Below are positions 22,187-31,879 of a DNA stretch of 31,931 nt, in pieces. Positions within the stretch are counted from its first letter, which is position 1; the number at the start of each line of letters is the position of its first letter. This stretch comes from a virus, in IMG/VR virus record IMGVR_UViG_3300042893_000168, positions 1 through 31,931 of that record; one strand, 5' to 3'. A program made the position numbers and the translations under genes. The notes under the pieces are model-generated. The model worked only from the letters and a program-made list of their open reading frames with translations. It did no database searches and was not told where the DNA came from.

Positions 22187-24730
22187 ATGATTGATAAAAT
22201 GCTTAATCCTAAAGGCAGCGGCAGCGGCGAAAAGGGTACAAGAAATACATTTCTTGATAGTGTTCTAGATAGACTAAGAAGAACAAGAGATGCAAGTGTT
22301 GACACCACAAAAGGGCTAAGCGAACTTAGAAGAGTTCTTAAAGACTCTGGAGGAGACATAAAAGTATTTGATGGTTTAGATCAACAACTTTCAAAACTAA
22401 AAGCACCACAAGAATTTATTGACTTTGTTGCTAGTTTAGATCCAAAGGGTAAAAAGGGTGCAATCGATTCATTGGCAACATACCTTGATGCAGAAAAATT
22501 AAAAAAGGGTATTGTTGAATTAACTAAAGATGGAAGAATACTCCTAGATGTATTTAGAGAAGGAGCAATTGGAGAGTTTGAAAGTGATTTAAGAAAAGCA
22601 ACCAATGGTTTGATTGCACAAAAAACACAGTTTATCTTTCTTAATACAATAGTAAAAGACAACGTAAAGTCTGCAGAGATGCTTGCAGATGCAAATTTTG
22701 CCTTAGCCCTAAGTTCAGCAAAAACAACCACAGAGGTTAAGAGGCTTGTTGATGCATTTAATGCTCAGAAAGCAGCACAAGAAGACTTGGCAATGACACA
22801 AGACCCTCTAAAATCATTGCAAGATAAATTCTCTGAGGTAGAAGATAGAATAAACAAATTCTTTTCATTAGCAAATGAAGCAATAGAGGGTAGATTTGCT
22901 AGAAGAATACTTGCTGGAGAAAGAGCAGTAGATGCTGCTCAAAAGCAAGTTGAAAAAGCACAGAAAGAAATAACAAGGATTCAAGACCATATTGACGGCA
23001 TTCAGTCAAAAATTGATGACAAACAAAGAGAAATTGAAATGTCAATTACTCGTCCAATTGAGGCTTTCCAAGAAACAATCTCTGGTATTGAAAATACAAT
23101 TAATACTCAGTTCGATAAACCTATTGCTATATTACAAGAAGAATCTTCAGACCTTGCAAATGATTTGACATTGCTTGACAAAGCAGCAGATGCAATTAAC
23201 AAAAAATATGATGCACAAGAAGAAGCATTAAATAAAATTGCTGAAATTAATAAAGATTTAATTGGACAAGAAAAGCAAAGAATTTCACTTGCTGATACAT
23301 TGACCTCTGGAGATATTTCTGCAGCAGCACAGGCTGTTCAGGACATGCGCCAAGCAAGAGCAGAAGCAGCATCTGTTTCAAACATGGACATGCTCAAGGC
23401 AGCAAGAGAATCAGAACTTGATAAGCAAAGAACTGCTGCTGGTCTTACAAGACTACAAATTGAAGAGCGACAATTTGCAATAAGCCAAAGCATATTCCAA
23501 CTTGAAGAAGGCCGTGAAGTCCTTGAGCAAAGAATTGCAAATATTAAAGAACTTTCTATTCTTCCACTTGAAAGAGAAAGAGAAAAACTTTCAAAACTTA
23601 TTCGTGGATACGAAGATGAAATTTATAACATTACAAACGGTATTGGTGTTTCTGAAACATTAAATCTAAAACTTGCTAATGAAAAACTTGATGCTGCAAT
23701 TAAAACTCTTGATACTAAGAAGGCAGAACTACTTGCTATAGAAGAAGAAAGACAAAAAGAATTAGATCACCTTGATGACTTAAAGTTACAATGGATAGAG
23801 GTTAAGGGCGGTATTGCAGAGGCAGAACTTCAAACTATTAGTTTACAGGCAGAAATTGCAAAAGCAATAGAACTAGCAAAACAACTTGCAGCATTGTTTG
23901 CTTCAATGAAAGTTCCTGGCGGTGGAGTTACAGTTCCTTTTGTTGCAGATCCAAAAGCATCTCCTGAAGCAAACCAAGAAGCAAAAGATGCAGCAGACGC
24001 AGCAGCAGACGCACTAGCAGAGTCAAACGCAGCAGCAGATGAAGCAACAGCAGCAGCGTTAGCAGCAGCAGATGCAGTATCAGCCCTATCAGTAGAAGCA
24101 GATGCAATATTAAAAGCAACAAATAGCATTGCCAGAGTTGCAATTGTAAAAGCAACAAACATAAATAGTTTAAATAAAGCAGTTGCTCTTGCACAAGATA
24201 CCCTGTCTCCAGAATCTATAGCAATAAATATGGCAAGAGCAATAACAGGTTCAGAATCTATGACAAAAGCAGTAGGTGGAACAGCAGCAGCACTTTCAGC
24301 AGCACGATATACTGGCCAAGCATTAAGATATGCTCAAATGGAAAAAGAAAAAGCAGATAAACAAGCCGTAGCAGATTTAGGGTCAGCAGGCGTAGGCTTA
24401 CGAACAGGTGATACCTTTATGCAATTTATGGCAGGTGGCGGAATGGTTATGCCTAAATATTTTGCTGCTGGAGGCTATTCTCGTGGTACAGACACAGTAC
24501 CAGCAATGCTGTCTCCAGGAGAGTTTATAATGAGTAAATATGCTGTTAACTCTTATGGTCTTGATAAGATGAAGGCTATGAACAGTGGAACATACAAAGG
24601 CGAGAAGGTGTATAATTATAACCTAAGTGTTAATGTTAAGTCTGATGCAAATCCAGATGATATTGCAAGGGTAGTAATGACACAAATTAAACAAATTGAT
24701 TCACAAAGAGTTAGAGGACAAAGAGCATAA
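22187..24730 (+). CDS. Tape measure protein, C-terminal part (same frame after a TGA)
   Basis: The frame of the tape measure continues after TGA 22175-22177 for 847 residues from ATG 22187. There is no Shine-Dalgarno before this ATG or the next (22199), so the part may be made by readthrough of the TGA or by reinitiation three codons later. Residues about 239-490 form long coiled coils (AQKQVEKAQKEITRIQDHI; LEQRIANIKELSILPLERE); about 595-645 is an Ala/Asp-rich stretch; and about 750-795 holds GGGMVMPKYFAAGG and DTVPAMLSPGEFIMSKYAV, the usual tape-measure C-terminal motif. The ending overlaps the next ATG by one base. With the upstream part it would give a protein of about 2960 residues. If not read through, it would be a separate tail protein. 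Confidence 0.8.
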   Translation: MIDKMLNPKGSGSGEKGTRNTFLDSVLDRLRRTRDASVDTTKGLSELRRVLKDSGGDIKVFDGLDQQLSKLKAPQEFIDFVASLDPKGKKGAIDSLATYLDAEKLKKGIVELTKDGRILLDVFREGAIGEFESDLRKATNGLIAQKTQFIFLNTIVKDNVKSAEMLADANFALALSSAKTTTEVKRLVDAFNAQKAAQEDLAMTQDPLKSLQDKFSEVEDRINKFFSLANEAIEGRFARRILAGERAVDAAQKQVEKAQKEITRIQDHIDGIQSKIDDKQREIEMSITRPIEAFQETISGIENTINTQFDKPIAILQEESSDLANDLTLLDKAADAINKKYDAQEEALNKIAEINKDLIGQEKQRISLADTLTSGDISAAAQAVQDMRQARAEAASVSNMDMLKAARESELDKQRTAAGLTRLQIEERQFAISQSIFQLEEGREVLEQRIANIKELSILPLEREREKLSKLIRGYEDEIYNITNGIGVSETLNLKLANEKLDAAIKTLDTKKAELLAIEEERQKELDHLDDLKLQWIEVKGGIAEAELQTISLQAEIAKAIELAKQLAALFASMKVPGGGVTVPFVADPKASPEANQEAKDAADAAADALAESNAAADEATAAALAAADAVSALSVEADAILKATNSIARVAIVKATNINSLNKAVALAQDTLSPESIAINMARAITGSESMTKAVGGTAAALSAARYTGQALRYAQMEKEKADKQAVADLGSAGVGLRTGDTFMQFMAGGGMVMPKYFAAGGYSRGTDTVPAMLSPGEFIMSKYAVNSYGLDKMKAMNSGTYKGEKVYNYNLSVNVKSDANPDDIARVVMTQIKQIDSQRVRGQRA

Positions 24731-25368
24731 TGGCTACAAGTGCCTATATTACTGGTAGACGCAGGTATCAGAGACCACAGGCTGTCCTATGGTCAGATAA
24801 CCCTGGAACCCTCTCTAATGGCCTGTACGTGCCCAATGGCTTTGAAGTAGGGGCAGATGTACCAGTAGAAACAGACCCAAACCTTATAGATCAATTTTTA
24901 ATATTATCAGACGATAATCGTGGCGCAATTGATATTAATCAAGAAAGACTTGAACAAAGACAAAGAACAATTAATGGACGTATGCGTTCATATCATATAG
25001 CAGATAAATTAAGTTTTAGTTGGTCGTGGAATTTATTACCATCCCGTGCATTTTTTCAAAATGCTGAATTTAATACAACAACTGGTAAGTCTCCATACCA
25101 AAATATTACGCAAGAATTTACATCAGATGGCGGTGCTGGAGGAGTAGAAATATTAGACTGGTATCAAAACCATAAAGGACCATTCTGGATGTACCTAGCA
25201 TATGACAAGTATTCTAATTTTGGTGATGACAATGCAGCATTTGGACACCTTGCACAATATAATCAAATCGTTCAGGTGTATTTTGCAGACTTTAATTATT
25301 CTATAGTAAAGCGTGGTGGAAATAACTTTGACTTCTGGAATATTTCGGTAACACTGGAAGAGGTCTAG
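24730..25368 (+). CDS. Distal tail protein-like / minor tail protein
   Basis: A 212-residue beta-rich protein between the tape measure and the hub-like gene, the normal place of the distal tail (Dit) protein that caps the tube and carries the tail tip. Visible features are an Arg/Tyr-rich start (SAYITGRRRYQRPQAVLW), a WSWNLLPSRAFF strand, an 'ILDWYQNHKGPFWMYLAYDKY' block and a final 'NFDFWNISVTLEEV' strand of the kind that ends tail-tip proteins. I cannot match it to a family by motif, so the name rests on gene order. ATG 24730 overlaps the previous stop, with AGAGGA about 12 bases upstream. Confidence 0.6.
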   Translation: MATSAYITGRRRYQRPQAVLWSDNPGTLSNGLYVPNGFEVGADVPVETDPNLIDQFLILSDDNRGAIDINQERLEQRQRTINGRMRSYHIADKLSFSWSWNLLPSRAFFQNAEFNTTTGKSPYQNITQEFTSDGGAGGVEILDWYQNHKGPFWMYLAYDKYSNFGDDNAAFGHLAQYNQIVQVYFADFNYSIVKRGGNNFDFWNISVTLEEV

Positions 25369-25369
25369 A

Positions 25370-28300
25370 ATGTTTGTTAGTGAAGCATTAAAGACACACC
25401 TAGAAACATCTGCAACAATTAGACTTCAGTCATTAGTATTGGCTGAATGGAATATGAATATGCCAGACAATGTTCAAAAGGTTGGAAATTATAGATACCG
25501 TCCAACAACTGTAGACTCTCCATACTTTACATTGCCCATAAGTTTTGACCCACTAGACATTGGAAACTACTATACTGGTGCAACAGATGCAGACATAATT
25601 GTAGATGGTGGGTTTACAAACAATAATACACCACAACAGTTTACATTGCAAAAAGATAAAATGAAAATGCTTTATTCTTTAGAAGATTGTATTAAACCAT
25701 TTAGACCCAGATCTGGAATTAATAAACCACTTTATTTTGCTAACAGATATTTGCCAAATTCTGGTGCTGATATTGCAGAAAGACCAAGATACTACATGCC
25801 ATCTAGATATGATGAGTTTAGATACTGGACATCATATAGAACAGAAGGTAATTTTGAGCGGGGTATTGCAAAGAACATTCTTAATGGTCTTAATTATATA
25901 GATGACTCTGTACCATTTGTAGTATATAAAAATCAAGTACCAGCAAATAGACTTATTGTAAAAATGCAAACAGGGGTAGGCTCAGTTGATCTTGGGCCCT
26001 TTGCAACTAGCACTGGTCCAATAGATGATCCTTTATTTGGAGATGCAAATAAAACAACTCCATCAAGATGGAGAATTCAATACCTAAGTGATAACAATTG
26101 GGTAGATGCTTATTCATTTACCGAAACCGACACCAGAGCAGATGGCTCTGCAATCATAGGCCCAGACGGATACCTTGAGTTGCAGTATGGGCTTGTTATT
26201 CCAGAACAATATAGGGATATTTTTGTATATGCAGAAACTCTTTCATCAATAACCCTAAGACCAGATGCCGCACCTGTTGGTTATGCATATCTAGTAATAC
26301 CTAGCACTGGAGATAAGGGAACTTTTTATATTTATACTGGAACTGGAGAAGATGATGGATATGACTCGTTTATTCCAGAGTACGACTGGATTCTTGGAAC
26401 AGAGACCATAACAAATCAAACAAACTTTGTAACAGATTTAACATCCCCAGAAGAATTTACAGATGATACAAGTGGTCAAACAGTGTATAGAGAGTTTTCT
26501 TATTTGCAGGGTATAAGAGTTGTAGTAGAACTTATGAACAAGTTTGATTCTACTTTTGACCTAATAGAGATGTCTCCAAGATTAGTTGTAGATGTTTCAG
26601 ATAAAACTATCGACTTTAATATTACAAAAACTTTGTCAGATATTGGAGTAACATCTTTGCCAGTTGGACAACTTTTAGCATCTACTGGAAGCATATCTTT
26701 GTTTGATGATGATCAAGCATTTAACCAGTATAACGAAAACAGCATTATTGCAGACTATGTTAGAAAAAACATTAAGTTTAATTTTCATGAAGTTGTTATA
26801 GATGTAGATGGATTTGATTATTATGTTCCAATTAAAACTTTGTATTCTGAGGGTATGCCACAGGCAGATGTGACAAGTGGAACTCTATCTCTTAACCTTA
26901 GAGATTTTTACTTCTTCCTAGAGTCTATGCCTGCCCCAAGACTACTAATGACAGAAACATCTTTGAGCATGGCAATAGTCACACTACTTGACTATATTGG
27001 CTTTAGCAACTATTCTTTTAGAAGATTAGATACAGAATCAGATCCGATTATTCCATACTTCTTTGTTGCACCAGACCAGAATGTAGCAGAGGTTTTAAAT
27101 CAGTTGGCCATAGCAACACAAAGTGCAATGTTCTTTGATGAGTTTAATAACTTTATTGTTATGAGCAAAAACTATCTAATGCCAGAAACAGATGAAAGAC
27201 CAACAGACTTTGTTTTGTCTGGAAGCAATAATCAGACAGACTCTGGAGTTATTGAAAATGCAACATCTGGCAACTTGCCTAATATTATTTCAATAGCATC
27301 GGAAGACAAAAAAGTTTATAATGGTGGAAACATTTCTTATACTGCAAGATACATACAAAGATCTTATGGTAGCATTAGACAAGCAAGCATGGTTGACAAA
27401 GATAAGACTTGGATATATAAACCAGCCCTTTTGTGGGAAGTCTCAGGAACTGACAATACAAAGACAATTAATGAGTTAGCATCAAAACAAGGCAAGTATG
27501 TTCTTGGAGCAATGCCTCTAAACTCAGACTTATCTGCTTCTGTTCCTGTAGTTCAAAACGGTATAGTGGTAAATAACATCCTTGACCTAGGAGAAAACGT
27601 ATACTGGTTAACAAGATATCAAGGGTACTTTTATTCCAGTGGAGAAGTCATAAGATACGATGCAGTTGAGTTTAATATTACTGGAACTGGCAATGTCTTT
27701 ATTAGCAACAACCAGGAATATCAAAAGTATTTTTCTTCCATACCTTTTAATGGAAAAATATATCCAACAGGATCTGTAAGAATATTTTCTACACCATTTT
27801 ATGAAACAATAGACGGCATAGATAGACTACAGCCAGGTGCAGTTTATGAGCACGGCAGAGGTCAGTTTGGAACACCAATCGTAAGCCACTCTGCTGGAAT
27901 AAATTCTTATTGGTCAGACAATACCTATGTTCGTGGGTGCAATATGCAAACTCAGTATCTTTTTACTACAACCTTAGATCAAAACTTATCAGTTCCTGCA
28001 ACTACTCTTGGTGCAGCAGGAATTAATAATACTCTTGCACGTCAAACAACAAGAAATGGAGTTATTAAAAACTTCATGTCAACTAGTTATTTAACAGAAA
28101 CAGATGTAAATAGTTTAAAATCTACACAAAGCGGAACAATTCAGTCTTCTGCCTTAGTTATGAACGGTCCATCTTTTAAAACAACAGAAACACCAATTAA
28201 CTTTGTTTCTTATCAGTATAAACAACTTGATAATGCCTACAGAAGTTTTGGTGCAAGAATGCGAATTATTGGTAAAATAGAAAACAATGAAAACCGTGGA

Positions 28301-29692
28301 CAAACTCCAATCGGAAGCATTTCTTATTATCAGGTAAATGGTTCACAAACAAATCAAAATGTTAGCATAGGTGGTGGTTCAGGAGGTTTAGCAATCATGC
28401 TTAATCCTGAAACCAATAATGGATATTACTTTGAAATTGTTGCTTTAACAGAAACCAATGTAGAGCAATACTTAAAACTTGATAAAACAGGACAGGCTTC
28501 CGTAAACGTAAACAACGTTGTGTTTTATAAGGTTAAAAAAGATGCCTCAAGCAATGAGGCTATTCCAGTTAAACTTTGGGGCGGACTAACGAGTATTATT
28601 GTTGATGATGGAAGATTTACTGGACAGTACAGAATGTCTGGAGAAGACAAGCCCACCGTATATGATTTATCTGTAGAGTATGAAAATATTGGAACTAGCC
28701 GTAGATTCTTTTTATATATAAACAACAAGTTAATTAAAATTGTAGATGACACAGATCCTCTTCCAGTCTATAACAGCATGGCACCTTTTGTTCGTGGTTC
28801 CTCCAGGGTAATGTTTGAAAACCTTTACGCCCTAACCAATAACTATTCGCAAAACACTGTATCTGTTGTAGGCGAAACGCTGTCTGATGTATTTGGAGAT
28901 ACAGAAATTGATGCAAATGAATCATTTAGAAAGTATGCAGTAAGTGGATTAATTCAAGGAACCTATTTATCTGGAATTAGTTCAGAGCAGCCACCAAAAT
29001 ATAATATGTATTTTGAGGAATTTGGATCTATTATGCGAGAGTGTGCATATTTTGATATTAAATATGATCGTGCTTACCCAGCACTTTATGCACAACTTTC
29101 TCCAACATTTAACAGAATTAAAGGGTATACCGTTTCTGGTTTTCAGGCAGACTCGTATGGAGCAGAATTTTTAATTTTTAATGCTACAGATACTGCATTA
29201 AATCTTGATGAAACAACTGGCAACTATCTAAGAATTCAGGGTATTACATTTACACAAGACACTACGTATCAATTAACTGTTGATGAATACTTTAAGAAGG
29301 TAGGAAACCTATCTGATCCACAATTGCAAGGTAGTTCATTAATTGTGTCTCCACTAGTTCAAAAAGCCAAATATGATGAGATTAAATTAAGTAGGCTTAT
29401 ATATGGTAAAAACGATTTTGCCATTGAAAGCCCATACATTCAAACACAAGATGATGCTGATGAACTAATGGGATGGATTATTAATAAAGTCATGAATCCC
29501 AAAAAATCTATTGGACTACAACTTTTTTCAATACCAACTCTTCAATTAGGAGATATTGTAACAATTGACTATCAAGATTCTAACAGTCTAGACCTAGTTG
29601 CAGAACCTTCTGATAGGTTTGTTGTGTATAATATTGCATATCAAAGAAGTCTTTCAGGGCCTTCTATGACCGTTTACTTGAGTGAGGTATAA
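25370..29692 (+). CDS. Tail hub / tip protein (Tal-like) with a lectin-like insert
   Basis: A 1440-residue protein likely forming the tail tip. The N-terminal about 350 residues include a beta-sandwich-like part (NRLIVKMQTGVGSVDLGPF, then SRWRIQYLSDNNWVDAY). Residues about 380-690 resemble hub folds of gp27/Tal type (SLSMAIVTLLDYIGFSNYSF; 'VAEVLNQLAIATQSAMFFDEFNNF'), and the last 90 residues have the typical 'ESPYIQTQDDADELMGWIINK' and LQLGDIVTIDY pair seen at the end of hub proteins. Residues about 960-1160 look like a LamG/concanavalin domain (DLSVEYENIGTSRRFFLYINN, then a closing RVMFENLYALTN strand). GAAGAGG at 25357-25363 supports the start, one base after the previous stop. No peptidase motif was noticed. 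Confidence 0.75.
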   Translation: MFVSEALKTHLETSATIRLQSLVLAEWNMNMPDNVQKVGNYRYRPTTVDSPYFTLPISFDPLDIGNYYTGATDADIIVDGGFTNNNTPQQFTLQKDKMKMLYSLEDCIKPFRPRSGINKPLYFANRYLPNSGADIAERPRYYMPSRYDEFRYWTSYRTEGNFERGIAKNILNGLNYIDDSVPFVVYKNQVPANRLIVKMQTGVGSVDLGPFATSTGPIDDPLFGDANKTTPSRWRIQYLSDNNWVDAYSFTETDTRADGSAIIGPDGYLELQYGLVIPEQYRDIFVYAETLSSITLRPDAAPVGYAYLVIPSTGDKGTFYIYTGTGEDDGYDSFIPEYDWILGTETITNQTNFVTDLTSPEEFTDDTSGQTVYREFSYLQGIRVVVELMNKFDSTFDLIEMSPRLVVDVSDKTIDFNITKTLSDIGVTSLPVGQLLASTGSISLFDDDQAFNQYNENSIIADYVRKNIKFNFHEVVIDVDGFDYYVPIKTLYSEGMPQADVTSGTLSLNLRDFYFFLESMPAPRLLMTETSLSMAIVTLLDYIGFSNYSFRRLDTESDPIIPYFFVAPDQNVAEVLNQLAIATQSAMFFDEFNNFIVMSKNYLMPETDERPTDFVLSGSNNQTDSGVIENATSGNLPNIISIASEDKKVYNGGNISYTARYIQRSYGSIRQASMVDKDKTWIYKPALLWEVSGTDNTKTINELASKQGKYVLGAMPLNSDLSASVPVVQNGIVVNNILDLGENVYWLTRYQGYFYSSGEVIRYDAVEFNITGTGNVFISNNQEYQKYFSSIPFNGKIYPTGSVRIFSTPFYETIDGIDRLQPGAVYEHGRGQFGTPIVSHSAGINSYWSDNTYVRGCNMQTQYLFTTTLDQNLSVPATTLGAAGINNTLARQTTRNGVIKNFMSTSYLTETDVNSLKSTQSGTIQSSALVMNGPSFKTTETPINFVSYQYKQLDNAYRSFGARMRIIGKIENNENRGQTPIGSISYYQVNGSQTNQNVSIGGGSGGLAIMLNPETNNGYYFEIVALTETNVEQYLKLDKTGQASVNVNNVVFYKVKKDASSNEAIPVKLWGGLTSIIVDDGRFTGQYRMSGEDKPTVYDLSVEYENIGTSRRFFLYINNKLIKIVDDTDPLPVYNSMAPFVRGSSRVMFENLYALTNNYSQNTVSVVGETLSDVFGDTEIDANESFRKYAVSGLIQGTYLSGISSEQPPKYNMYFEEFGSIMRECAYFDIKYDRAYPALYAQLSPTFNRIKGYTVSGFQADSYGAEFLIFNATDTALNLDETTGNYLRIQGITFTQDTTYQLTVDEYFKKVGNLSDPQLQGSSLIVSPLVQKAKYDEIKLSRLIYGKNDFAIESPYIQTQDDADELMGWIINKVMNPKKSIGLQLFSIPTLQLGDIVTIDYQDSNSLDLVAEPSDRFVVYNIAYQRSLSGPSMTVYLSEV

Positions 29693-29693
29693 A

Positions 29694-30197
29694 ATGAGTT
29701 CAACAAATCCAGTATCTGCAACCCCACTAACACCAAGCACACTGGGGCTGTCAGTATCAAGGAACAACGTTAACCCAGTATTGACTGCACCAATAGACAC
29801 AATTCTTTTTAATGATGACAATGTTCCTATTGAAATCATGACGGATCTAATATTTGAAAATATTGGAGGGCAAGAATTAATTAATATTGCTAGAAATGAT
29901 ACAGTCAATGGACAAACAATCATATATCAGCCTATTAAGAATTTAACACAGATACAGCAACAGTATAATCCTAATAATATAGTTAGTCTTCAGGCTACCT
30001 CAGATAAATACTTTCAAAACTTTTCTATTAAACTTGATGATAAGGTTCCAAACAATCCTACGGGTCCATCTGGAGAACATGTTTATATAGATCCAGAAAC
30101 TGGGGAGTTGGTTGTTGAGGCCGTAAACCTAGAGCCAGATGAGCAGATAGAGATAGAAATTACCATAAGTGGTACAATATATGAGGCGGTAATTTAA
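29694..30197 (+). CDS. Small tail-associated protein, unknown
   Basis: 167 residues; I take ATG 29694, which follows the hub stop codon by one base and has GAGG seven bases upstream, instead of the in-frame GTG 29682 that lies inside the hub gene. The N-terminus is Ser/Thr/Pro-rich and flexible; the rest is beta-strand-rich (IDTILFNDDNVPIEIMTDLIF, QIEIEITISGTIYEAVI at the end) with YIDPETGELVVEAVNLEPDE. No family is recognised. Being between the hub and a fibre-like gene it may be a tail-tip or fibre-attachment protein. Confidence 0.65.
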   Translation: MSSTNPVSATPLTPSTLGLSVSRNNVNPVLTAPIDTILFNDDNVPIEIMTDLIFENIGGQELINIARNDTVNGQTIIYQPIKNLTQIQQQYNPNNIVSLQATSDKYFQNFSIKLDDKVPNNPTGPSGEHVYIDPETGELVVEAVNLEPDEQIEIEITISGTIYEAVI

Positions 30198-31349
30198 ATG
30201 ATAACTGATATTGGAAAATCTATAATTGGTAAGTATTTGCTTGGTCAAGCACCAGCATATGCTTCGTACATTGCTGTAGGCTGTGGAGCACAGCCATTAG
30301 CCACATCTGATCCATATGGTAACTATGACCTAAAAGAAAATCTTGACTTTGAAATGTTTCGTGTACCAATCTCTTCCAGAGGCTTTGTAAATGATGGCGG
30401 TACAGAAAAGTTAGTCCTAACTGCAGAACTACCAACAGAAGAAAGATATGAAATAACCGAAATTGGTCTATACTCAGCAGGATCCAACCCGTCTGCTGGA
30501 GCATATGACAGCAAAACAGTTTTTGCTTTTACTCAAGGAGAAAACTGGCAGCACCACACAGCAGTAGCAGCAACATCTATTCCTACTATTACAGAGCCAC
30601 TTGATGACCCTCTTGATGATAACGTAATCGCAACAACAGATCCAGTATTTCAAACAAATGCAGATAACTCTATATTTTATAAAGCACCAAGACCTGAAAG
30701 ATATGAACGTGCAAGATTTTTAAATAATGTTATTTTAATACAAGGTGATGATTCAGATCTAACCATTGACCCTTCAACTGGAGGTGCTGCTGGACACTTT
30801 ATTGTTGAGCCAGGATCAAATCATATTCACTTGCTTAGCCCAGATGTAGACTTTAATAAAAACTCTCCAATTGATGAACTTAGACTTGCATTTTCTATTA
30901 TCAGCAAAGATGGAGATTCTTCTGCTGTTCCAGATACAGTAAGAATTCTTGTAGATTTTGCAGAAACAGATGCGGCAAATACTGGAGAATTTGCAAGATT
31001 TGAGATTGAATTAGAAAATGGAAACGGTACTGGAGCAACATATGATTTTGAAACTAACAGATACTATGTAGCCTCTACTCAACTGCAAGAGTTGTATCAG
31101 ACACAAGGATTTACCTGGAATGCAGTAACTAGTGTAAAAATATATGCATGTGCAATAGTTTCAGATGTTCCATCTGGAGACTACTATATTGCACTAGATG
31201 CTCTTAGATTAGAAAATATTGCAACAACAAATCCACTTTATGGTTTAACGGGGTACTCTGTTGTTAAAAATACAGATGCAGAAACAATTATTAAGTCACC
31301 CAATACTAGCAATTATATTGAATTTAGATTTTCTGTAGGTGTAACATAA
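30198..31349 (+). CDS. Tail fibre / collar-like protein with carbohydrate-binding-like domain
   Basis: A 383-residue protein. Residues 1-125 follow the pattern of phage fibre attachment regions: ITDIGKSIIGKYLLGQAP, YIAVGCGAQPL, then VLTAELPTEERYEITEIGLYS, similar in layout to tail-collar N-termini. Residues about 165-350 look like a beta jelly roll (HFIVEPGSNHIHLL; DELRLAFSII; TVRILVDFAE; SGDYYIALDALRLENI as closing strand), a fold often used for sugar binding. It could therefore attach to the tip and touch the host surface. A GAGGCGG site lies about nine bases before ATG 30198, and the gene overlaps the next ATG by one base. Confidence 0.68.
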   Translation: MITDIGKSIIGKYLLGQAPAYASYIAVGCGAQPLATSDPYGNYDLKENLDFEMFRVPISSRGFVNDGGTEKLVLTAELPTEERYEITEIGLYSAGSNPSAGAYDSKTVFAFTQGENWQHHTAVAATSIPTITEPLDDPLDDNVIATTDPVFQTNADNSIFYKAPRPERYERARFLNNVILIQGDDSDLTIDPSTGGAAGHFIVEPGSNHIHLLSPDVDFNKNSPIDELRLAFSIISKDGDSSAVPDTVRILVDFAETDAANTGEFARFEIELENGNGTGATYDFETNRYYVASTQLQELYQTQGFTWNAVTSVKIYACAIVSDVPSGDYYIALDALRLENIATTNPLYGLTGYSVVKNTDAETIIKSPNTSNYIEFRFSVGVT

Positions 31350-31879
31350 TGTCTGATCAAACAATTAAGAAGTTTAAAACTCCTGCTAATGATCTGCCAC
31401 CAGTTAATAGCATTACTGAAGGCTATTCTTTAAGATACAGAATTGTGTCGTCAGATAAAAACCGTACATCTCATTGGTCTCCAGTGTATTTAATTCTTCC
31501 AGATCAAACATTCGTACCTGGAACTATTGAATTTAATAAGGCAGGAAGCATTGCTAGTTTGGTTTGGGACTCAGTAACAATTACAAAAATAGAAGATGCT
31601 GTAACCTACACAATTGGTAAGGCTGCAGAATATGATGTTTGGGTAAGATGGGATAGAGGCGGCGGTAATGGAGATTGGTTGTATAAAGAAAGATTACTAA
31701 CTACATCTCTTTCTATTCCAATACCTTCAGAATATACTGTAGGTGGAGTAGTTCAACCTTCTGCACCAAATAGACTTAGCGTTGAAATATATTTAACTGG
31801 CTCACCTATTGCAAGAGCAGATGGTGCTGCTGGAACACCGTTTTTAAAAGTTTACAGATTACTCAACGAGACTGTTTAA
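31349..31879 (+). CDS. Fibronectin III/Ig-like small virion protein, probable
   Basis: 176 residues, beta-rich, with the look of a single Fn3/Ig-like domain: GYSLRYRIVSSDKNRTSHWSP (strand, with Arg and Trp, as in Fn3 'YRVRS..G..SWSP' strands), IASLVWDSV, 'AAEYDVWVRWDRGGGNGDWLYKE', and NRLSVEIYLT followed by FLKVYRLLNETV. Such domains decorate fibres and tips. It starts in the TAATG overlap with the previous gene. Family assignment is by pattern only. Confidence 0.6.
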   Translation: MSDQTIKKFKTPANDLPPVNSITEGYSLRYRIVSSDKNRTSHWSPVYLILPDQTFVPGTIEFNKAGSIASLVWDSVTITKIEDAVTYTIGKAAEYDVWVRWDRGGGNGDWLYKERLLTTSLSIPIPSEYTVGGVVQPSAPNRLSVEIYLTGSPIARADGAAGTPFLKVYRLLNETV

